Shown piece by piece: positions 6,954 through 9,302 of a stretch of DNA of 9,302 nucleotides. The notes below the pieces were generated by a model. The model did not search any database. It had not been told where the DNA came from and saw only the letters and a program-made list of their open reading frames with translations. The DNA is taken from positions 1 to 9,302 of the forward strand of contig JAAZFA010000106.1 of the NCBI GenBank assembly GCA_012511995.1. The letters run 5' to 3'. The DNA is from Thermoproteota archaeon. GTDB lineage: Archaea; Thermoproteota; Bathyarchaeia; Bathyarchaeales; Bathycorpusculaceae. The translations under genes and the position numbers were made by a program. Position 1 is the stretch's first letter; the number at the start of each line of letters is the position of its first letter.

Positions 6954-8132
6954 TTGAAAAAATCATGTTTAACCCTATTAATATCCTTTCTTGTATTGTC
7001 TTCTCTATTTGCTCTACCTTCATCTGAAGATGTCACAGGAATACAGGAAGGCACAATAATAACTTACACATACGTTCGAACTCTAGGTGCTAACGACACA
7101 TTCCAAATTGGTGATGCTCTTTATTCGATAGAACAATTCAATCCAAATTATCTAGAATTTACAATTAAAGGTAGACAAATAGTAAAGTGTAATATTACTT
7201 ACGCAAATGGTTACCCAATCAATGTTAGCCGAATAGAGTCACTTATATATTTACCTCCTCAAGCAATTCAACAGAGCCAGCAAGGAAATATCGCTTGGGT
7301 TGACGGTGTTAACGCGCCCCTAATGGCTGGTTTACTTAATAAGACAGTTGAAACGATAGATTTACCGACTGACACTGGTACCTATAAGTCTGTTAGATTG
7401 ACCCTGAAAATGCTGGCTGGAACCTTGATAATGATTTACGATGTAAGCTCCGGTGGATTAATTTATCAAGAATTTCGATACCCCAGTGGAGACATCATCA
7501 CCCAATCCCTGAAAAGCGTAGGTTACGATAGTCCTTTGTTGGCGAGCAACAGTTATCTCAGTTTGATTATGCCTATTTTAACTATAGTTTCAATGGTTAT
7601 CATAGTTTTAATGTGTGTTAGACATAAAAAAGAACCTAAATCGTTCAACGCAAAAGATGCATCATCCAAAAACGTTTTAGTCTTTACTTTGGTGGCTGCA
7701 GTTTTAGCTGTGGTAGCAGTTTTTGTTCCCTGGAGCCAAACTCAAGGCGTCTTTGATTATTTACCTTACAGTTTACCCACATACTTCACCTACAACATCT
7801 TTACTCCTGCACCAACCCTGAACTTTTTGTTGGCAAGCGTAACAGCACATTTAGCAGCAATCATCATCTGGCTAAGTGTAGGCTTGATTTTGTTGTCTTC
7901 AAAGAAAAAGTTGCCGCGCCTCACCAGTGTTGTATCAATAATTTTAGCTATAACTTCAGCTGCACTGTTTTTGTTGACTGGTCAATCTATACATGTAGGT
8001 ATGCCCTTGGTTTTGGCTTCTGTAGCATTACTTGCGCTAAGTCTTGTGGTTTCAGCTAAAATCATAACGATTACAGTTGAACCCGAAAAACCCGTGCATA
8101 ATAAACCTGAAGCAGACCAAAACAAACCTTAA
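6954..8132 (+). CDS. Envelope protein with an outside beta domain and five membrane spans (392 aa)
   Basis: A TTG at 6954 is preferred over the frame's first TTG at 6900: GGTG lies 7 nt before it, a TATA box sits inside the longer version, and it gives a clean signal peptide (MKKSCLTLLISFLVL, cleavage possible after Ala20). Residues about 22-200 form an outside domain with YDVSSGGLIY, which echoes VYDQISGVLLEY in the divergent neighbour; several sequons such as NDT, NIT and NVS are present. Membrane spans follow at about 201-222, 240-261, 290-313, 323-344 and 348-370, then a short hydrophilic, Lys- and Pro-rich tail (KPVHNKPEADQNKP). A conserved-looking FVPWSQTQG loop follows span two. No catalytic residues or transporter motifs were recognised. 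It could act as a sensor, a scaffold or an envelope assembly protein; the function is unknown. Confidence 0.8.
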   Translation: MKKSCLTLLISFLVLSSLFALPSSEDVTGIQEGTIITYTYVRTLGANDTFQIGDALYSIEQFNPNYLEFTIKGRQIVKCNITYANGYPINVSRIESLIYLPPQAIQQSQQGNIAWVDGVNAPLMAGLLNKTVETIDLPTDTGTYKSVRLTLKMLAGTLIMIYDVSSGGLIYQEFRYPSGDIITQSLKSVGYDSPLLASNSYLSLIMPILTIVSMVIIVLMCVRHKKEPKSFNAKDASSKNVLVFTLVAAVLAVVAVFVPWSQTQGVFDYLPYSLPTYFTYNIFTPAPTLNFLLASVTAHLAAIIIWLSVGLILLSSKKKLPRLTSVVSIILAITSAALFLLTGQSIHVGMPLVLASVALLALSLVVSAKIITITVEPEKPVHNKPEADQNKP

Positions 8133-8150
8133 CATTATCTACAAAATTCC

Positions 8151-8176
8151 TTCTGATTTTTCTTTTTTTTGTTTTA
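8151..8176 (+). terminator. T-run terminator after the 392-aa gene
   Basis: About 20 nt after the stop codon the plus strand reads TGATTTTTCTTTTTTTTG and then GTTTTATG, a typical archaeal T-tract terminator without a clear hairpin. Confidence 0.55.
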
Positions 8177-8235
8177 TGTTCTAAAATGTTAATTGCTTGG
8201 TTTATTGAAAAATTTCTTTGTGTGTAAAGCCAAAA

Positions 8236-8243
8236 CATATAAA
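8236..8243 (+). promoter_or_regulatory. TATA box of the 31-aa membrane peptide
   Basis: CATATAAA is centred about 31 nt before the ATG at 8271. Transcription would begin within a few bases of the start codon, giving a nearly leaderless mRNA, which matches the absence of a Shine-Dalgarno sequence. Confidence 0.5.
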
Positions 8244-8270
8244 CGAAATCTGTCCATTGCTTGAACATTT

Positions 8271-8366
8271 ATGGTGGCTGGCTTGAGTTCCTTCTTAGTT
8301 AACATAGTGTTTGCTGTTTTATGTGTTTTGCCAGGTATCATAGTTGTCTCAGAAGTTTTTAAGTGA
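8271..8366 (+). CDS. Small hydrophobic membrane peptide (31 aa)
   Basis: A complete ATG-to-TGA frame encodes 31 residues: MVAGLSSFL, a hydrophobic core of about 18 residues (from VNIVFAVL to IIVV) and SEVFK at the end. That is one predicted membrane helix containing Leu-Pro-Gly. The well-placed TATA box gives a leaderless transcript, and the frame is independent of the genes on each side. I do not recognise the family. Archaea carry many such single-span peptides, often acting as small partners of membrane complexes, but nothing here shows a partner. In G/T-rich DNA hydrophobic short frames arise easily by chance, which lowers confidence. Confidence 0.45.
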   Translation: MVAGLSSFLVNIVFAVLCVLPGIIVVSEVFK

Positions 8367-8398
8367 CGCATATTTGATGTGCATTCAATAATTTTTGG

Positions 8399-8814
8399 GT
8401 GCTGATTTGGACTTTTGTTTTTGTGGGTCTTGCTGTGTTTGTAGGGTGTGTTTCTACTTTTCTGAATGGGTTTTTCTATGTTTTTACTGGTGTAAGTGTT
8501 GCTGTTATAGTGTTTTGGGTTGTGAAGTTGCTGATTTGTAGACCCAGTTTCCAGTTGAGTTGGCGTCTACATGAGTTGCCGCTTATAGTGTTAATTGCGG
8601 TTCTGCTCTTTTATGTTGCGTTGGATGGCTTTTCATCCCATTTACATGGAGTACGATGTGCTCTACGCGTATTTGCCCTTATGCACAGGGCATATCTGAA
8701 GCAGGCGACTTTTATCCGAATTCATACATGGTTTCTGATGTGGGTTTAACTCGGATGCCCCTTATGCCCCTGTACTATGCTTGGGGTCTAACAGTTTTTG
8801 GAGCTGACAGCCTG
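8399..8814 (+). pseudogene. Broken N-terminal part of a GT-C (PMT/GT39-like) membrane glycosyltransferase
   Basis: A GTG at 8399 begins a frame with three hydrophobic segments (first WTFVFVGLAVFVGCV, later LPLIVLIAVLLFYVA). Near 8615-8625 the family reading moves to the third frame, giving MAFHPIYMEYDVLYAYLPL, and near 8679-8684 it moves again, giving AQGISEAGDFYPNSYM, LTRMPLMPLYYAWGL and TVFGADS. Joined together, this reads like the first outside loop of dolichyl-phosphate-mannose mannosyltransferase-like proteins, with an acidic residue pair (ME-YD) and the TR-P-L-P-YAW pattern that follows it. Each shift is +1, consistent with one-base insertions. The frame-two continuation to 8749 and a TGA in the third frame at 8697 are results of these shifts. 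The rest of the enzyme is absent, since the reading runs into a GT2 sequence after about 8814. The gene is not functional as it stands, unless the shifts are sequencing errors. Confidence 0.7.
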
Positions 8815-9219
8815 CCTGAACCTAACATCTTAAACTTGACTAATGAGTATTTTGCGGATAAAGAAATAATGGCTGTTCAGGGTCGTACTACCTCCATAAA
8901 TGAGCGTAGAAGTGTTTTGACGCGTGTTATAGCTACTGAAGAAAAAGCTTGGTTTCAAATGTTGCTTAGTGGCCGTGAACGTCTTAAACTGTTTGTTCCC
9001 CTAAATGGCACTTGCCAGTTTGTGCGCTGCAGCGTCTTTGAAAAAATAGGTGGATGGGATGAGAACTCGTTAACTGAAGATGTAGAGTATGCCTTAAGAT
9101 TGGTTGAGCAGGGCGGCTATGTTAAGTATGCTCTTGATGTGTGTTCAGGCCAGGAAACACCCTCAACTTTACATAAGACCTTAGGCGCAATTGCTTTGTT
9201 AATGGCTAAAAGCCTTTGA
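8803..9219 (+). pseudogene. Internal fragment of a GT2 (cellulose-synthase-like) glycosyltransferase
   Basis: From ADSLPEPN onward the frame matches the middle of processive family-2 glycosyltransferases: PEPNILNLTNEYF after the DAD motif, IMAVQGRTTSIN, KLFVPLNGTCQFVR, then IGGWDENSLTEDVEYALRL, which holds the TED catalytic base, and QETPSTLH. The nucleotide-binding N-terminal half, with its first Asp motif, is missing. After QETPSTLH, where the Q/RxxRW product-binding motif and C-terminal membrane helices should follow, the sequence changes to an unrelated 14-residue tail (KTLGAIALL...) and ends at TGA. The first Asp of the usual DxD is Gly here because the join replaced it. The frame itself from 8803 to the stop is open, in frame with the last part of the GT-C remnant. 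An inactive remnant is the simplest reading. Confidence 0.75.
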
Positions 9220-9302
9220 AATAAGACTGTTTTCGGCTAAAAAAGTACCATTACAAGTCAAATCCTTTGAAAATCGATTCATCAGCATATTAGCCTGAGA
9301 TA
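9220..9302. other. Unassigned 83 bases at the right edge
   Basis: After the TGA of the GT2 remnant no open frame, promoter or repeat could be supported. The bases could be more decayed coding DNA or the upstream part of a gene beyond the window. Confidence 0.3.

Noticed and set aside
8656..9219. A 187-aa gene starting at ATG 8656
   Set aside because: The ATG is in the wrong frame relative to the glycosyltransferase reading on its left; the frame only becomes family-like after about 8683.
1..9302. CRISPR arrays, tRNA or rRNA genes, C/D box RNAs, insertion sequences
   Set aside because: No spaced repeats, no tRNA-like cloverleaf or T-loop motif, no paired C and D boxes in the intergenic gaps, and no transposase-like protein was seen.

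Overview
The window looks like chromosomal DNA of an uncultivated archaeon, and its flavour (inferred, no database used) suits a Bathyarchaeia-like member of the Thermoproteota. The reasons are archaeal TATA boxes about 25-60 nt before start codons, a mix of Shine-Dalgarno-led and nearly leaderless starts, TTG starts, T-run terminators instead of strong hairpins, and several secreted or membrane proteins of archaeal style. No rRNA, tRNA, CRISPR array or insertion sequence was recognised.

Left part (87-2813, minus strand): a 908-aa polytopic membrane protein resembling GT-C glycosyltransferases of the AftD/YfhO kind, with an embedded discoidin (F5/8 type C) domain. The gene is a compositional mosaic. 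Its catalytic-loop segment (about 2395-2712) and its C-terminal segment (about 74-605) are nearly G-free on the coding strand, while the middle, which holds the discoidin domain, has ordinary base use.

Centre (2814-5755): a 335-bp divergent intergenic region carries a promoter for each side and an 18-bp near-palindrome directly upstream of the plus-strand TATA box. It drives an 868-aa secreted, acidic, aromatic-rich protein with C-ending codon preference, an S-layer or other abundant surface protein candidate. A 350-bp gap follows, with T-run terminators and an isolated near-perfect Shine-Dalgarno sequence.

Right-centre (6106-8132): two divergently transcribed envelope proteins, a 234-aa one with a single C-terminal membrane anchor and a 392-aa one with five membrane spans. 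Both begin with a signal peptide and an extracellular domain of similar layout, so they may be distant relatives. Internal promoters and ribosome binding sites argue for starts shorter than the longest open frames. A 31-aa membrane peptide with its own TATA box lies at 8271-8366.

Right end (8399-9219): a decayed locus. The N-terminal part of a GT-C (PMT/GT39-like) membrane glycosyltransferase carries two frameshifts, then runs in frame into the middle of a GT2 cellulose-synthase-like glycosyltransferase that lacks both ends. The join sits at a Gly/Asp-Ala-Asp-Ser motif that both families could share, which suggests deletion by short-homology recombination. Overall the window is a cell-surface locus: glycosyltransferases, a candidate surface-layer protein and anchored envelope proteins, with signs of recombination and gene loss at both ends.
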